A DNA stretch of 64,000 nucleotides, taken from NCBI GenBank assembly GCA_031459615.1, contig JAVKIE010000011.1, forward strand, positions 10,002-74,001. The letters run 5' to 3'. Below, piece after piece: positions 8,346 through 17,234 of the stretch. Under the pieces are notes generated by a model, which saw only the letters and a list, made by a program, of their open reading frames with translations, did no database searches and was not told the DNA's origin. Numbering within the stretch: the first letter of the stretch is position 1; each line of letters starts with the position of its first letter. This DNA is from Calidihabitans tengchongensis. Its GTDB lineage: Bacteria; Sysuimicrobiota; Sysuimicrobiia; Sysuimicrobiales; Kaftiobacteriaceae. The translations under genes and the position numbers were made by a program.

Positions 8346-9863
8346 ATGAGCGGCGAGGCCCCGTTCCACAAGGTGCGCTGGCACGTGCCGGCCCGGACCC
8401 TGGGCATCACCCTGCCCCCGGGCTACCACCTGCTGGAGGCCCCTCTCCAGCTGTTTCTGTGCTACGGGGATCAGGAAATCGCCCGGTTCGCCTCGGGGGT
8501 GGATCCCGCGGAGATCCAGAGGGCGGCGGAGGCGCACGCCGCCCGCCATCCGTCCCCCGCCCCCACCGGGGCGCCGGCGGAAGACCCGATCACGGGCCTG
8601 CCCTGGTCGGTGTCCCTGCGGGACGAGGCCGCGCGCCTGGCCCGCACCGCCGACCTCCACGTGATGGTGGTGCAGCTGGCGGGCCTGGACACCCTCATGG
8701 ACGTGTACGGCTACAAGGCCGCCCATTCGGTGCTCCGGCAGATCGCCCGGCGCCTGCGGCGCCTGATGGACGACCGGGACCGGCTCTCCCGGCACGGCGG
8801 GGATACCTTCCTGATCCTGACCACCCGGTCCCTGGACGAGGTCCGCACCCAGGTGGACATGATCCACCAGCAGGTGGAGGTGGCCGGGCTGGACACTGAC
8901 GGGGCCCGCCTGCCCCGCAGCCGCATCGGCATCGCCACCGTGGACCGCCTGGCCGACGTGGACCCCCTGGCGGCGGCCGCGGTCATTGACGCCGTCATCA
9001 TCTCCGCCGAGGTGGCGGCTTCCACCGCCGAAGCCCCCGGCCAGGTCGCACAGGCCGAGGCGCCCGCACCCCCTGGCCCCGAGGCTGTCCCCGAGGCGCC
9101 TCACGAGGAGGCGGTGCCCGAGCCGGAGGCCGCGGCTCCCGCCGCCGCGCCGGCCCCCGAGCCGGTGGCGGCCGTGGAGGCTCCCGAGTCCCGGTACGAG
9201 CCCTGGACCCCGCCGCAGCCGGACGAAGCTCCGGCCGAGGAACCCGTGGAAGCGGCGGGGTTTCCCCCATTCGAGGCCCCGACCCCCGCCGCCCCGATAG
9301 AAGAGGCTGAGGAGCCGTCCGTGGAGGAACTCCCGCCGCGGGTGTATGAGATCCCGGTCCCGGAAGCGCCTGCTCCTGCGCCCCCATCCCCCGCGCCCCC
9401 TCCCCCACCCCCCGCCGCCGCGGCCCCGGAGCAGCCGCCAGCCATGCCCGTCCCCGCCCCGGACGGCACGGGACGCATCCGGCTCAAGGGGGCGAGCCTG
9501 GACGTCTCCGGCCTGGTGGCGACCGCCACGGTCAAGATGGCCCTGGGGGACCGGGAGGTAGTGGGGCGGGCCGTGGGGCGCAACGCCCAGGAACGGCGCC
9601 TGTTCCTGGCCGCCGAGGCGGCCGCCCGGGCGATTACGGAGTTCCTGCCCCCCGGCTATGGGGTGGTGGTCCACGACATCCAGCAGGCTCCTCCCGAGGT
9701 AGGCAAGGCGCTGTGGGCCGTGGTCCTGTTCCTGACCCCCGCCGGTGAGGAGTCGCTGCTGGGGATCGCGCCCATCGACGACATGGTTTTCGAAGCCGCG
9801 GGCAAGGCGGTCCTCAACGCCGTCAACCGGCGCATCGCTCCGCTGCTCACCCAGCCTTCCTGA
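8346..9863 (+). CDS. Degenerate GGDEF-domain protein with long Pro/Ala/Glu linker and C-terminal alpha/beta domain
   Basis: Three-part protein of 505 aa. After about 80 residues comes a diguanylate-cyclase-like domain (about residues 78-215). It starts with DPITGLPW, the usual D-x-L-T-G-L entry, but the active-site loop is HGGDTF in place of GG(D/E)EF, so catalysis is doubtful and a binding or scaffold role is more likely. Residues about 220-370 are a low-complexity linker rich in Pro, Ala and Glu. The last 130 residues form a compact domain (SGLVATATVKM, then GRAVGRN, then a long Ala-rich helix) of the kind that binds a small ligand or mediates dimerisation. I cannot name it. No transmembrane segment. 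Monocistronic. Confidence 0.75.
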   Translation: MSGEAPFHKVRWHVPARTLGITLPPGYHLLEAPLQLFLCYGDQEIARFASGVDPAEIQRAAEAHAARHPSPAPTGAPAEDPITGLPWSVSLRDEAARLARTADLHVMVVQLAGLDTLMDVYGYKAAHSVLRQIARRLRRLMDDRDRLSRHGGDTFLILTTRSLDEVRTQVDMIHQQVEVAGLDTDGARLPRSRIGIATVDRLADVDPLAAAAVIDAVIISAEVAASTAEAPGQVAQAEAPAPPGPEAVPEAPHEEAVPEPEAAAPAAAPAPEPVAAVEAPESRYEPWTPPQPDEAPAEEPVEAAGFPPFEAPTPAAPIEEAEEPSVEELPPRVYEIPVPEAPAPAPPSPAPPPPPPAAAAPEQPPAMPVPAPDGTGRIRLKGASLDVSGLVATATVKMALGDREVVGRAVGRNAQERRLFLAAEAAARAITEFLPPGYGVVVHDIQQAPPEVGKALWAVVLFLTPAGEESLLGIAPIDDMVFEAAGKAVLNAVNRRIAPLLTQPS

Positions 9864-9991
9864 AATTCTCCGGCGCCGGCAGGACCCTGAACGCACCGCG
9901 AGGAATTGCGCTGCGGAGGATCATACCCGGGGGTCGCGAAGACCTTCGGTGAGGTCGCGCGGGGAGACCACCGAGTAAGGGGGGAGGACGC

Positions 9992-10180
9992 GTGGCGCGA
10001 AAGAAGGCAGCCAAGAAGGCCCGGGCGGCAAAGAAGAAGCCGGCGCGCCGGGCAGTCCGGAAGGTGGCGCGCAAGCCCGCCGCCCGGAAGAAGGCCGCCA
10101 AACCCATGGAGATGCCGGGGCCGTCCCAGCCCTCGGCGCCCTGGACACCCTCAGGCGAGAGCTGGATGCCCACCCAGTAG
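9992..10180 (+). CDS. Small Lys/Ala/Arg-rich histone-like protein
   Basis: A 62-aa, extremely basic protein. The first 38 residues consist almost only of Lys, Ala and Arg in a KKAxKKA pattern, like the tails of eukaryotic H1 and of bacterial H1-like proteins (HctB, AlgR3 or mycobacterial HU tails). A short Pro/Ser-rich neutral tail (GPSQPSAPW) follows. It probably binds DNA non-specifically. GTG start behind a strong GGGGGAGGACGC site and terminated by a good hairpin downstream, so it is a single-gene unit. Its reality is supported by start, ribosome site and terminator, and its function is inferred from composition only. Confidence 0.7.
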   Translation: MARKKAAKKARAAKKKPARRAVRKVARKPAARKKAAKPMEMPGPSQPSAPWTPSGESWMPTQ

Positions 10181-10212
10181 TCTCCGGGCACCAGCCTTCA
10201 TCCGCTGTCTTT

Positions 10213-10248
10213 CCGGCGAGGGCCCGCGGACAGGCCCTCGCCGGCTTT
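10213..10248 (+). terminator. Rho-independent terminator after the histone-like gene
   Basis: Perfect 12-bp stem CCGGCGAGGGCC / GGCCCTCGCCGG with an 8-base loop, followed by CTTTCT. It lies between two convergent genes and may serve both. Confidence 0.8.
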
Positions 10249-10286
10249 CTGCCCCGCCTTCAGGACCGCGGCCCCCGGCGAAGCCC

Positions 10287-11342
10287 TCACAGGCCCAGGA
10301 GGGCCCGCGCCTCCTGGACGAACGCGCCGACCAGGCGGACGACCTGCTCGAAGTCGTCCAGGGCCATCAGGCCCACCGGGGAGTGGATGTAGCGCACCGG
10401 CACTGAGACAACCCCGGCCAGCACCCCCGCCCGGGTCGTGTGGATGGCGCCGGCGTCTGTCCCTCCAAAAAGCGGCAGCTTGATCTGGTAGCGCACCTCG
10501 TGCCTCCGGGCCAGCTCCTCCAGGGCCCGCACCATCCTCTGGCTGACCACGATGGACTGGTCGGCGACGGTGATGGCCGCCCCTCCGCCCAGGGCGGTGG
10601 GCTGGCGCTGGGGAGCGACCCCCGGCAGGTCGGCGGCAGCGGTGGCCTCCACCGCCAGCGCCACCTGGGGGTTGACCTGGTAGGCGGCGGTCCGCGCCCC
10701 CCGCAGGCCTGTCTCCTCGCTCACGGCGAAGGCGCACACCACGGTGGCGTCGGGGGGCCGCTCCGCCAGGGACTCCAGAACCTTCACCAGGACCGCGCAC
10801 CCGGCCCGGTCGTCAAAGTTCCTCCCCACAACCCACCCCTCCCGCAGCACCTCCAGGGGGTGTCCGAGCACCACCGGGTCCCCCACGCCCAGGCCCAGCG
10901 CGCGGGCCTGGTCCGCTGAGAACACCCCCACGTCGATGACCAGGGAGTCCGGAGGGATCGGCTTGTCGCGCTCCTCGGGCTTGAGCACGTGCGGGGGCAG
11001 GCTGCCGATCACCCCGCGCACCCTCCGGCCGTCGCGCGTCCGGATCGTCGCCATCTGCGCGGGCAGGATGCGGGTGTCCCACCCTCCCAGGGTGGCAAAG
11101 CGCACGAACCCCTTGTCGTCGATGTGGCTGGTGATCAGCCCGATCTCGTCCATGTGGGCGTCGAGCATCACCGTGACGTCCGAACGGCCCCGGCGCGTCA
11201 CCAGCAGGTTGCCCAGCACGTCGGTGCGCACCTCGTCGGCCAGGGGCTCCACCAGCCTCCGGATCGCCTCGCGCACCTCGTCCTCAAATCCGGCCACGCC
11301 GACGGCGTCGGTCAGTGTCCGCAGCAGCGCCACCGTGTCCAC
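10287..11342 (-). CDS. M42-family metallo-aminopeptidase (glutamyl aminopeptidase/endoglucanase-like)
   Basis: Cytoplasmic dinuclear-metal aminopeptidase of family M42 (TET/FrvX/PepA type), 351 aa, normally a self-compartmentalising dodecamer that trims short peptides. Metal and catalytic motifs are all present: DAHMDEIG (His63, Asp65), the bridging Asp in GRNFDDRAGC, the catalytic Glu pair in SEETGLRGA, the GTDAG motif and the final His in RYIHSP. The typical inserted dimerisation domain occupies about residues 75-165. GTG start, chosen because a GGAGGGGGGAC site precedes it and homologues begin here. The open frame upstream is spurious. Divergent from the large cyclase gene. Confidence 0.9.
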   Translation of the reverse strand: MDTVALLRTLTDAVGVAGFEDEVREAIRRLVEPLADEVRTDVLGNLLVTRRGRSDVTVMLDAHMDEIGLITSHIDDKGFVRFATLGGWDTRILPAQMATIRTRDGRRVRGVIGSLPPHVLKPEERDKPIPPDSLVIDVGVFSADQARALGLGVGDPVVLGHPLEVLREGWVVGRNFDDRAGCAVLVKVLESLAERPPDATVVCAFAVSEETGLRGARTAAYQVNPQVALAVEATAAADLPGVAPQRQPTALGGGAAITVADQSIVVSQRMVRALEELARRHEVRYQIKLPLFGGTDAGAIHTTRAGVLAGVVSVPVRYIHSPVGLMALDDFEQVVRLVGAFVQEARALLGL

Positions 11343-11474
11343 GGCTGTCGTCCCCCCTCCGGGGATCTCCGGTGCCCTTCGCCGGCGCCCCGGCGGGCCC
11401 CTGGCCGGACCGGGGGGAGCCTGCCCTGTCCGCTCTTGTCGGGCCCTGCCGGGGCCTATAGACTGGAAGATGTT

Positions 11475-14400
11475 ATGCCCGCCTCCGCCGCCTCCTCCAC
11501 CCCTTTCTGCCAGCGCTGCGGCACCGCCAACCCGCCGGAAGCCCGCTTCTGCATGGCCTGCGGTGCGCCGCTGCAGACCCCCTGCCCCGCGTGCGGGGCG
11601 GGCAACCCGCCGGGGGCGCGCTTCTGCCGGCGGTGCGGGACGGCCCTGGCGGAGATCTCGCTGACAGAGCGCCGGGTGGTCACCACCCTGTTCGCCGACC
11701 TGGCCCGCTCCACGACCCTGATCCGGCGGATGGACCCGGAGGCGGCGCGCGGCCTGCTGGGCCGGTTCTTCGCGGCGATGCGGGAAGAGATCGAGCGCTG
11801 CGGAGGCACCGTGGAGAAGTTCATCGGCGACGCCGTGATGGCGGTCTTCGGCCTGCCCGCGGCCCACGAGGACGATCCGGAGAGGGCGGTGCGGGCGGCG
11901 GTGGGGATGCAGGCGCGGATGGAGGCCCTGCGGGCGGACCTGGGCGTCGACCTGCGGCTGCGGTGCGGCATCGCCACCGGGGAGGTGGTCGCGGATGCCC
12001 GCGCGGCGGCGGAGGGCCAGTTCATGGTGACCGGAGATGTGGTGACCTTCGCCGCGCGCCTGCAGGCCGCCGCCCCTCCGGGAGGGATCCTCATCGACGA
12101 CCGCACCCGGGAGGCGCTGCGCGGCCGGGTGATCTGCGAGGCCCTGCCCCAGGGCCCGGCGGAGTTCGGCGACCACCGGGCGTGGCGGGTCACGGGCCTG
12201 TCGGATCGGCCACCGGCCCGGAGGCTGCAGGCGGCCATGGTGGGCCGCCGGGAGGAGCTGGACGTGCTGCGGGCGCTGTTCCGCCGCGTCCGCGACGGCT
12301 CCCACGGCCACCTGGTGACCATCGTGGGGCCCGCCGGCATCGGGAAGACCCGTCTAGTGGAAGAGTTCCTGCTGGATGCCCGATCGCTGCCTCACCCGCC
12401 CCACATCCTCCGCGGCCGCTGTCCCGCCTACGGGGAGGGGCTGACCTATCGCCCGCTGGCGGAAATGCTCCGGGACCACTTCGATGCCCACGCCAGCGGC
12501 GCGGAGGCGGGCCGCAGGCTGGCGGAAGCCATCGCGCAGGCGTGTGCGCCAGCCGCGGGTCCCGACGAGGCCCGGGCGGTGGGGGAGGCGCTGGCGGCCC
12601 TGGTCGGTCCGGAGCGGCCCGCCGCCGGGAGGCCGGGAAGCCTGCACCCGCCGGCTCCCGCCGTCGATACCCGCACCGCCGACAGGCGCGCCCGGGCCGC
12701 CGGCGCCGCGGCGGAGGGCCCCGGGGTGGAGGCCGTCGTGCACGCTTTCCGGACGCTGGCCACATCCCTGGCCCGCACGGCGCCTGTGGTTCTGGTGGTG
12801 GAAGACATCCAGTGGGCAGAACGCAGCCTGCTGGAGTTCCTCGAGCGCATGGCGGCCCACAGCGCGGACGTCGCCCTGATGGTCATCTGCCTGGCCCGGC
12901 CGGAGCTGCGGGACCGCTATCCCACCTGGGGCCTGGGTGTGCGGGACCACACCACCGTCTCCCTGTCCCCGCTGACGGCGGACGAGGCGGCCCGGCTGAT
13001 CGAGGCGGCGCTGGGGCAGCCGGCCCTGCCCCCGGAGGTGCAACAGGCGGTCCTGGCACGGGCCGAAGGCAATCCGTTCTTTCTGGGAGAGATCCTCCTG
13101 ATGCTGGTGGACGAAGGCCGGCTGGTCGAAGACGGATCCCGGTGGCGTTGGGCGTCGTCCTCTCCAGACATCCGCATCCCCGACACCGTGCACGGCCTGG
13201 TCCTGTCTCGGCTCGACCTGCTGGCGCCCCTGGACAAGCGCGTGCTCCAGGATGCGTCGGTGGTGGGCCGGGTCTTCTGGCCGGGGGCGATCGCCGCGGT
13301 CGATGACGTGGGGGAGGACGAGGTGGCCGCGACGCTGCAGCGGCTGGTGGAGCGGGAACTGGTGGAGGAGCGTCCGGGCTCCGCCCTGGTGGGCGAGCGT
13401 GGATTTGCCTTCACCCACGCCCTCATCCGGGAGGTGGCCTACGGGACCATCCCCAAGGCCACCCGCAGCGAGCGCCACCGCCGCCTGGCCTCGTGGCTGC
13501 AGCCGAGGACGCCCACCCCTGGTGACGCCGACCTGGAGGACCTGGCGCACCACCGGGAGCAGGCGTGGAGGTATGCGGCGGACGCGGGGGCGCCGTCCGA
13601 GGATCTCGCCCGCGACGCAGTGGACGCCCTCCGCCGTGCGGCACGGCGGGCGATCACCCTGGGGGCCCTGCCCGAGGCTCGCGAGGGGTACGAGCGCGCT
13701 CTGGACATCCTGCGGGCATCGGGGCTGGATGCCGACCCCGCGCTGTACGCGGAGGTGCTCACCGACTACTCGGACGCCATCCGCTGGATGTCCCTTCCGG
13801 ACCGCGTGCTGGAGACGACGTCGCGGGTGCTGGACCTGGCCGGTCCACTGGCGCGGCCGGACCTGATGGCGCGGGCCTGGCTCCACCGCGCCTTCGCCGA
13901 GTATGACCGGGCCAGCCTGACGGCGGCGGAGGACGCCCTGGCGCGGGCCCGGGACGCCTTCCGCCGCCTGGGAGACCGGCAGGGAGAGGCGGAGGCGTAC
14001 GAACTGCTGGGCATCATCACCCACTCCCTGCGGGGCCGCCTGGGCACCGCTCGGGTCGCCTATCGCACGGCCCTGGAGATGTTCCGGGCCCTGGGCGACG
14101 CCCGGGGTGAGGCGCGGGCCACCGCGTTTCTGGGGAGGGCCACCCTGGACGCAGGGGAGATCGCCGCCGCCCGGCCGATCCTGCACGAGGCGCTGGCTGT
14201 GGCGCGGGCGCACCGGGAGCGGACCAGCGAGGCCCGCAGCCTGGTGGGGCTGGGGATCGTCGAGCACCTGGCCGGAGAGTCGGCTTCCTGCGTCCGCTAC
14301 TTCCAGGAAGCGGTGGCCACCTGGCACAAGATGGGGAACCGGGACGCCGAGGCCTACACCCGCCGCCACCTGGCCATGCACCTGCTGCGCCAGGGGCGGG

Positions 14401-14948
14401 TGGACGAGGCCGGCCGGGAGGTGGAAGCCGCGCGGACCCTCTTGCGCGAGCACCGCAGCCAGGTCGTCGAGCGCCGGGGAGACGCGGCGCTGGGGCCGCC
14501 GACGCCGCGGGCCGAGGGCCAGGCCGACCCGCCGTCCCTGCTGCGGACCCTGGCGGAACTGCACCTGGCCCGGGGAGACCTGGCGGGGGCATCCGAGTAC
14601 GGCGAGCGGTCAGTGGAGGGCCTGGACCCCGAAGACGAGGTCCCCCACGCCACCCACCGGGCCACCCTGGGGCGGATCCGGGCCGCCCAAGGAAGGGCAC
14701 AGGAGGCGCTGGCGCTGTTCGCGCAGGCGCTGGAGGTGCTGGACCGGCCCGACCAGGAGTACCGGTTCGACCTCGCCCTCACCCTGCTCAAGTACGGGGA
14801 GGCCCTGCGCGTTCTCGGCCGCCGGGCCGAGGCTGCCGCAGTCACCGGGCGGGCGCGGGACCTCTTCGCCGGGATGGGCGCCTCCAACTTCGTCCGCGCC
14901 GCCGAGGCGATGATGAAGGGGTGGGGCAAGGAAGCAGTAGGGCGTTGA
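11475..14948 (+). CDS. Zinc-ribbon / class III nucleotide cyclase / STAND-type ATPase / TPR regulator
   Basis: Large signalling protein, 1157 aa. Two zinc ribbons open it (Cys12, 15, 26, 29 and Cys37, 40, 51, 54). A class III adenylate/guanylate cyclase domain follows (about 62-225). Both metal-binding aspartates (Asp75 in FADLARS, Asp119 in EKFIGDAV) and the Lys115 region are intact, so it may be an active cyclase. Next comes an AAA/STAND ATPase with Walker A GPAGIGKT (about 285-292) and a DIQWAE Walker-B-like motif. The C-terminal 450 residues are TPR-like helical repeats. Such proteins are thought to sense ligands or proteins through the TPR part, but no target is known. A TAGACT -10 element ends 10 bases upstream of the ATG. 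Confidence 0.88.
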   Translation: MPASAASSTPFCQRCGTANPPEARFCMACGAPLQTPCPACGAGNPPGARFCRRCGTALAEISLTERRVVTTLFADLARSTTLIRRMDPEAARGLLGRFFAAMREEIERCGGTVEKFIGDAVMAVFGLPAAHEDDPERAVRAAVGMQARMEALRADLGVDLRLRCGIATGEVVADARAAAEGQFMVTGDVVTFAARLQAAAPPGGILIDDRTREALRGRVICEALPQGPAEFGDHRAWRVTGLSDRPPARRLQAAMVGRREELDVLRALFRRVRDGSHGHLVTIVGPAGIGKTRLVEEFLLDARSLPHPPHILRGRCPAYGEGLTYRPLAEMLRDHFDAHASGAEAGRRLAEAIAQACAPAAGPDEARAVGEALAALVGPERPAAGRPGSLHPPAPAVDTRTADRRARAAGAAAEGPGVEAVVHAFRTLATSLARTAPVVLVVEDIQWAERSLLEFLERMAAHSADVALMVICLARPELRDRYPTWGLGVRDHTTVSLSPLTADEAARLIEAALGQPALPPEVQQAVLARAEGNPFFLGEILLMLVDEGRLVEDGSRWRWASSSPDIRIPDTVHGLVLSRLDLLAPLDKRVLQDASVVGRVFWPGAIAAVDDVGEDEVAATLQRLVERELVEERPGSALVGERGFAFTHALIREVAYGTIPKATRSERHRRLASWLQPRTPTPGDADLEDLAHHREQAWRYAADAGAPSEDLARDAVDALRRAARRAITLGALPEAREGYERALDILRASGLDADPALYAEVLTDYSDAIRWMSLPDRVLETTSRVLDLAGPLARPDLMARAWLHRAFAEYDRASLTAAEDALARARDAFRRLGDRQGEAEAYELLGIITHSLRGRLGTARVAYRTALEMFRALGDARGEARATAFLGRATLDAGEIAAARPILHEALAVARAHRERTSEARSLVGLGIVEHLAGESASCVRYFQEAVATWHKMGNRDAEAYTRRHLAMHLLRQGRVDEAGREVEAARTLLREHRSQVVERRGDAALGPPTPRAEGQADPPSLLRTLAELHLARGDLAGASEYGERSVEGLDPEDEVPHATHRATLGRIRAAQGRAQEALALFAQALEVLDRPDQEYRFDLALTLLKYGEALRVLGRRAEAAAVTGRARDLFAGMGASNFVRAAEAMMKGWGKEAVGR

Positions 14949-14984
14949 CGCGCCGGAGCGTTGAGACGTGCAGACCGGAGTAGC

Positions 14985-15452
14985 CTAAGAGCCGGACAGA
15001 TCCGGCCCGATGGCCCAGCGCAGGGTCCACTCCCCGTGCGGGCCGCGCTCCAGGCAGGCCACCCCGGCGGCGGGCAGCGCCAGCACCGGCCTGCCGGCAT
15101 CCCCGCACAGGAGCAGAGCCGCCAGGCGGTTGAGAAACGGCTGGTGGCCCACCAGCGCCAGGTCGCGGCCCTCCTCCGCCAGGGCGGGCACCAGGGACCC
15201 GGGATCCGCCGACGGGTTCAGGCGGGCGTCGGCGGTCACCTCCACCTCGGGGAGGACTTCCCGCCACGCCTGCGCCGTCTGCGCCGCCCGGAGTTTTTCG
15301 CTGTGGACGATGCGCAGGGGGCGCGCTCCGGCCCGGGTGACCGCCTGGCGCGCCACGGACCGGGCCTGCGCCCACCCCCGCTCGGTCAGCGGACGCGCCG
15401 GATCCCGCTCTTCAGGGACCGCCTCCGCGTGATGGACGAGGTAGAGGTTCAT
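14985..15452 (-). CDS. sixA: SixA-type phosphohistidine phosphatase
   Basis: Small histidine-phosphatase-fold protein, 155 aa, the SixA size. The catalytic core motif appears as LVHHAEA in place of the usual R-H-G or R-H-A-E-A: the Arg before the nucleophilic His (His8 or so) is replaced by His, as in part of the SixA family. The partner motifs SEKLRAAQTA and the acid/His block ALVGHQPFL are present. SixA enzymes remove phosphate from phosphohistidine proteins. I start at the ATG directly before NLYLVHHAEA; the open frame upstream is made of the CGTTTCA-type repeats and is not coding. It follows the oxidoreductase gene on the same strand, 97 bases apart. Confidence 0.82.
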   Translation of the reverse strand: MNLYLVHHAEAVPEERDPARPLTERGWAQARSVARQAVTRAGARPLRIVHSEKLRAAQTAQAWREVLPEVEVTADARLNPSADPGSLVPALAEEGRDLALVGHQPFLNRLAALLLCGDAGRPVLALPAAGVACLERGPHGEWTLRWAIGPDLSGS

Positions 15453-15473
15453 GCGCGCGTGATCTGTACGGCG

Positions 15474-15515
15474 ACACGGTGAAACGTCGAAGCGGTGAAA
15501 CGCTGAAACGTCCGG
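15474..15515. repeat. CGTTTCA-type short tandem repeat (copy A)
   Basis: On the minus strand this stretch reads CGTTTCAG, CGTTTCAC, CGCTTCGA, CGTTTCAC in tandem. The same unit recurs at 19139-19165. It lies in the intergenic space between the oxidoreductase and sixA. Confidence 0.55.
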
Positions 15516-15549
15516 ACGTCGGGAGCGACCGGACACCGCATCCCGGCAG

Positions 15550-17163
15550 TCACCGATAGCCCCTCCAGTCCCGCAGGATCTCCCGGGCCGCGTTGTAGCC
15601 CGGCGCCCCCATCACCCCGCCGCCGGGGTGCGCGCCCGACCCGCACAGGTACAGCCCCCGCACCGGCGTCCGGTACTGGGCCCACCCCACGACGGGCCGG
15701 AAGAAGAACAGCCGGTCGGGGGTCATCTCGCCATGGAAGATGTCCCCACCGGTGAGCCCGAACTCCCTCTCCAAGTCCACCGGGCTCAGGACCTGCCGGT
15801 GGATCACGATGTTCCTGATGTCGGGGGCGTAGCGGGAGATGACCTCCAGCACCCGGTCGGCGTAGCGCTCCTTCAGGTCGTCCCAGGACCCCTCGGCCAG
15901 CCGGTAGGGAGCATACTGCACGAAGATGGACACCACGTGGCGGCCCGGCGGCGCCAGCGTCGGATCGTAGACCGTCGGGATGGTGATCTCCGCGAAGGGC
16001 TCCTGGGAGGGGCGGCCCTGCCGGGCGTCCTCCCACGCCCGGTCGATGTACTCCATGGTGGGACCGATGTGGATGGTGGCCCGGTGCTCCGGGCCCGGCC
16101 CGGTCCGCGCGCCGCCCACAGCCGGGAAGACGGGCAGCCCGTCGGTGGCCAGGTTGATCTTCATGGCCACGCCCTCGGTGCGGATTCTCTCCACATCCCG
16201 GCGGAACTCCGGATCCAGCGCCTGCGCGGGTACCAGGCGCAGGAAGGTCCGCTTGGGATCGGCGTTGCTGGCCACCGCCCGGGAGCGCAGTTCGGTCCCG
16301 TCGGCCAGGACCACGCCCGCCGCCCGGCCGTCGTCCACCAGGACCTGCGCCACCTCGCATCCGGTGCGGATCTCCACGCCGTGGCGGAGGCAGCAGGCCG
16401 CCAGCGCCTCGCTGATCCGCCCCATCCCGCCCCGGACGAACCCCCACAGGCCGCGCTTGCCGGCGGCGCGTCCCATGCAGTGGTGGAACAGCACGTAGGC
16501 CGTCCCCGGCGTGGACGGGCCGCCCCGGGCCCCGATCACCCCGTCGGTGGCCAGGGACGCCTTCAGGTGGGGGGACTCAAACCAGCCGTCCAGGAAGTCC
16601 CGGGCGCTCTGGGTCAGCATCTGCACGGCCCGGGCCAGGTCGGCGGGGGGCAACCGCAGGACATCCGCGGCCAGCCGGCCCAGCCCCACGAAGTCCCGCC
16701 AGCGGCGGCGCACGATGTCGGGCGGGGTGCTCAGCAGCCAGCGCTCCATGCGGTCCGCGACACGCGCCAGGAATGCTTCGTACTCGGGGTACGCCCGGGC
16801 GTCGCGGGTTGAAAAGCGCGCTACCTCCTCGACCGTGCGGCGCTCGTCGCGCCACACATAGAGGTGGCTGCCGTCGGGGAAGGGGCTGAAGAACGCCGGA
16901 TCCTTGGGCAGGATCTCGTACCCGTAGCGGGGCAGGTCCAGGTCGGAGACGATCCGCGGCTGCAGGAGGCCGCACAGGTAGGCCGCCGTATTGACCCGGT
17001 AGCCCGGCCACACCTCCTCGGTGACGCACGCCCCGCCCACCCGCGGACGCTTCTCCAGAACCAGCACCCGCAGGCCGGCCCGGGCCAGATAGGCCGCCGC
17101 CACCAGACCGTTGTGGCCGGCCCCCACCACGATGACGTCGTAGCGCGTGCCCGCGACGCCCAT
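15550..17163 (-). CDS. Phytoene-desaturase-like FAD oxidoreductase (PYROXD2/CrtI superfamily)
   Basis: FAD-dependent oxidoreductase of 537 aa. The N-terminal dinucleotide-binding motif is VVGAGHNGLVAAAYLARAG, followed by LEKRPRVGGACVTEE. The C-terminal FAD motif is GLYLCGSGAHPGGGVMGAPG. These are the signatures of the PYROXD2/carotene-isomerase-like branch of the amine-oxidase superfamily, not of true carotenoid desaturases next to phytoene synthase, and no carotenoid gene is nearby. The substrate is unknown. An ATG start fits a leaderless mRNA, since TATGAT ends 8 bases upstream. Same strand as sixA downstream. Confidence 0.88.
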   Translation of the reverse strand: MGVAGTRYDVIVVGAGHNGLVAAAYLARAGLRVLVLEKRPRVGGACVTEEVWPGYRVNTAAYLCGLLQPRIVSDLDLPRYGYEILPKDPAFFSPFPDGSHLYVWRDERRTVEEVARFSTRDARAYPEYEAFLARVADRMERWLLSTPPDIVRRRWRDFVGLGRLAADVLRLPPADLARAVQMLTQSARDFLDGWFESPHLKASLATDGVIGARGGPSTPGTAYVLFHHCMGRAAGKRGLWGFVRGGMGRISEALAACCLRHGVEIRTGCEVAQVLVDDGRAAGVVLADGTELRSRAVASNADPKRTFLRLVPAQALDPEFRRDVERIRTEGVAMKINLATDGLPVFPAVGGARTGPGPEHRATIHIGPTMEYIDRAWEDARQGRPSQEPFAEITIPTVYDPTLAPPGRHVVSIFVQYAPYRLAEGSWDDLKERYADRVLEVISRYAPDIRNIVIHRQVLSPVDLEREFGLTGGDIFHGEMTPDRLFFFRPVVGWAQYRTPVRGLYLCGSGAHPGGGVMGAPGYNAAREILRDWRGYR

Positions 17164-17171
17164 CTTTTTCC

Positions 17172-17177
17172 ATCATA
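17172..17177 (-). promoter_or_regulatory. -10 box TATGAT, leaderless promoter of the FAD oxidoreductase
   Basis: TATGAT, eight bases (GGAAAAAG), then ATG. The geometry matches the PP-loop gene's promoter. The purine stretch could alternatively act as a weak ribosome site. Confidence 0.5.
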
Positions 17178-17234
17178 GCCGTCCGGCCGCCCCGCGGGCA
17201 TGTCGGCGGCTTCGGCCCGGAGCCGTCTCCGAGA

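Noticed and set aside
9030..9440. Repetitive Pro/Ala/Glu codons suggesting a DNA repeat or CRISPR-like array
   Set aside because: Units are irregular in length and sequence and lie in frame within one protein linker. No spacers or constant repeats exist. No CRISPR array was seen anywhere in the window.
12354..14564. Long minus-strand open frame inside the cyclase/TPR gene
   Set aside because: Low-complexity composition and complete overlap with a gene showing ordered domains on the plus strand.
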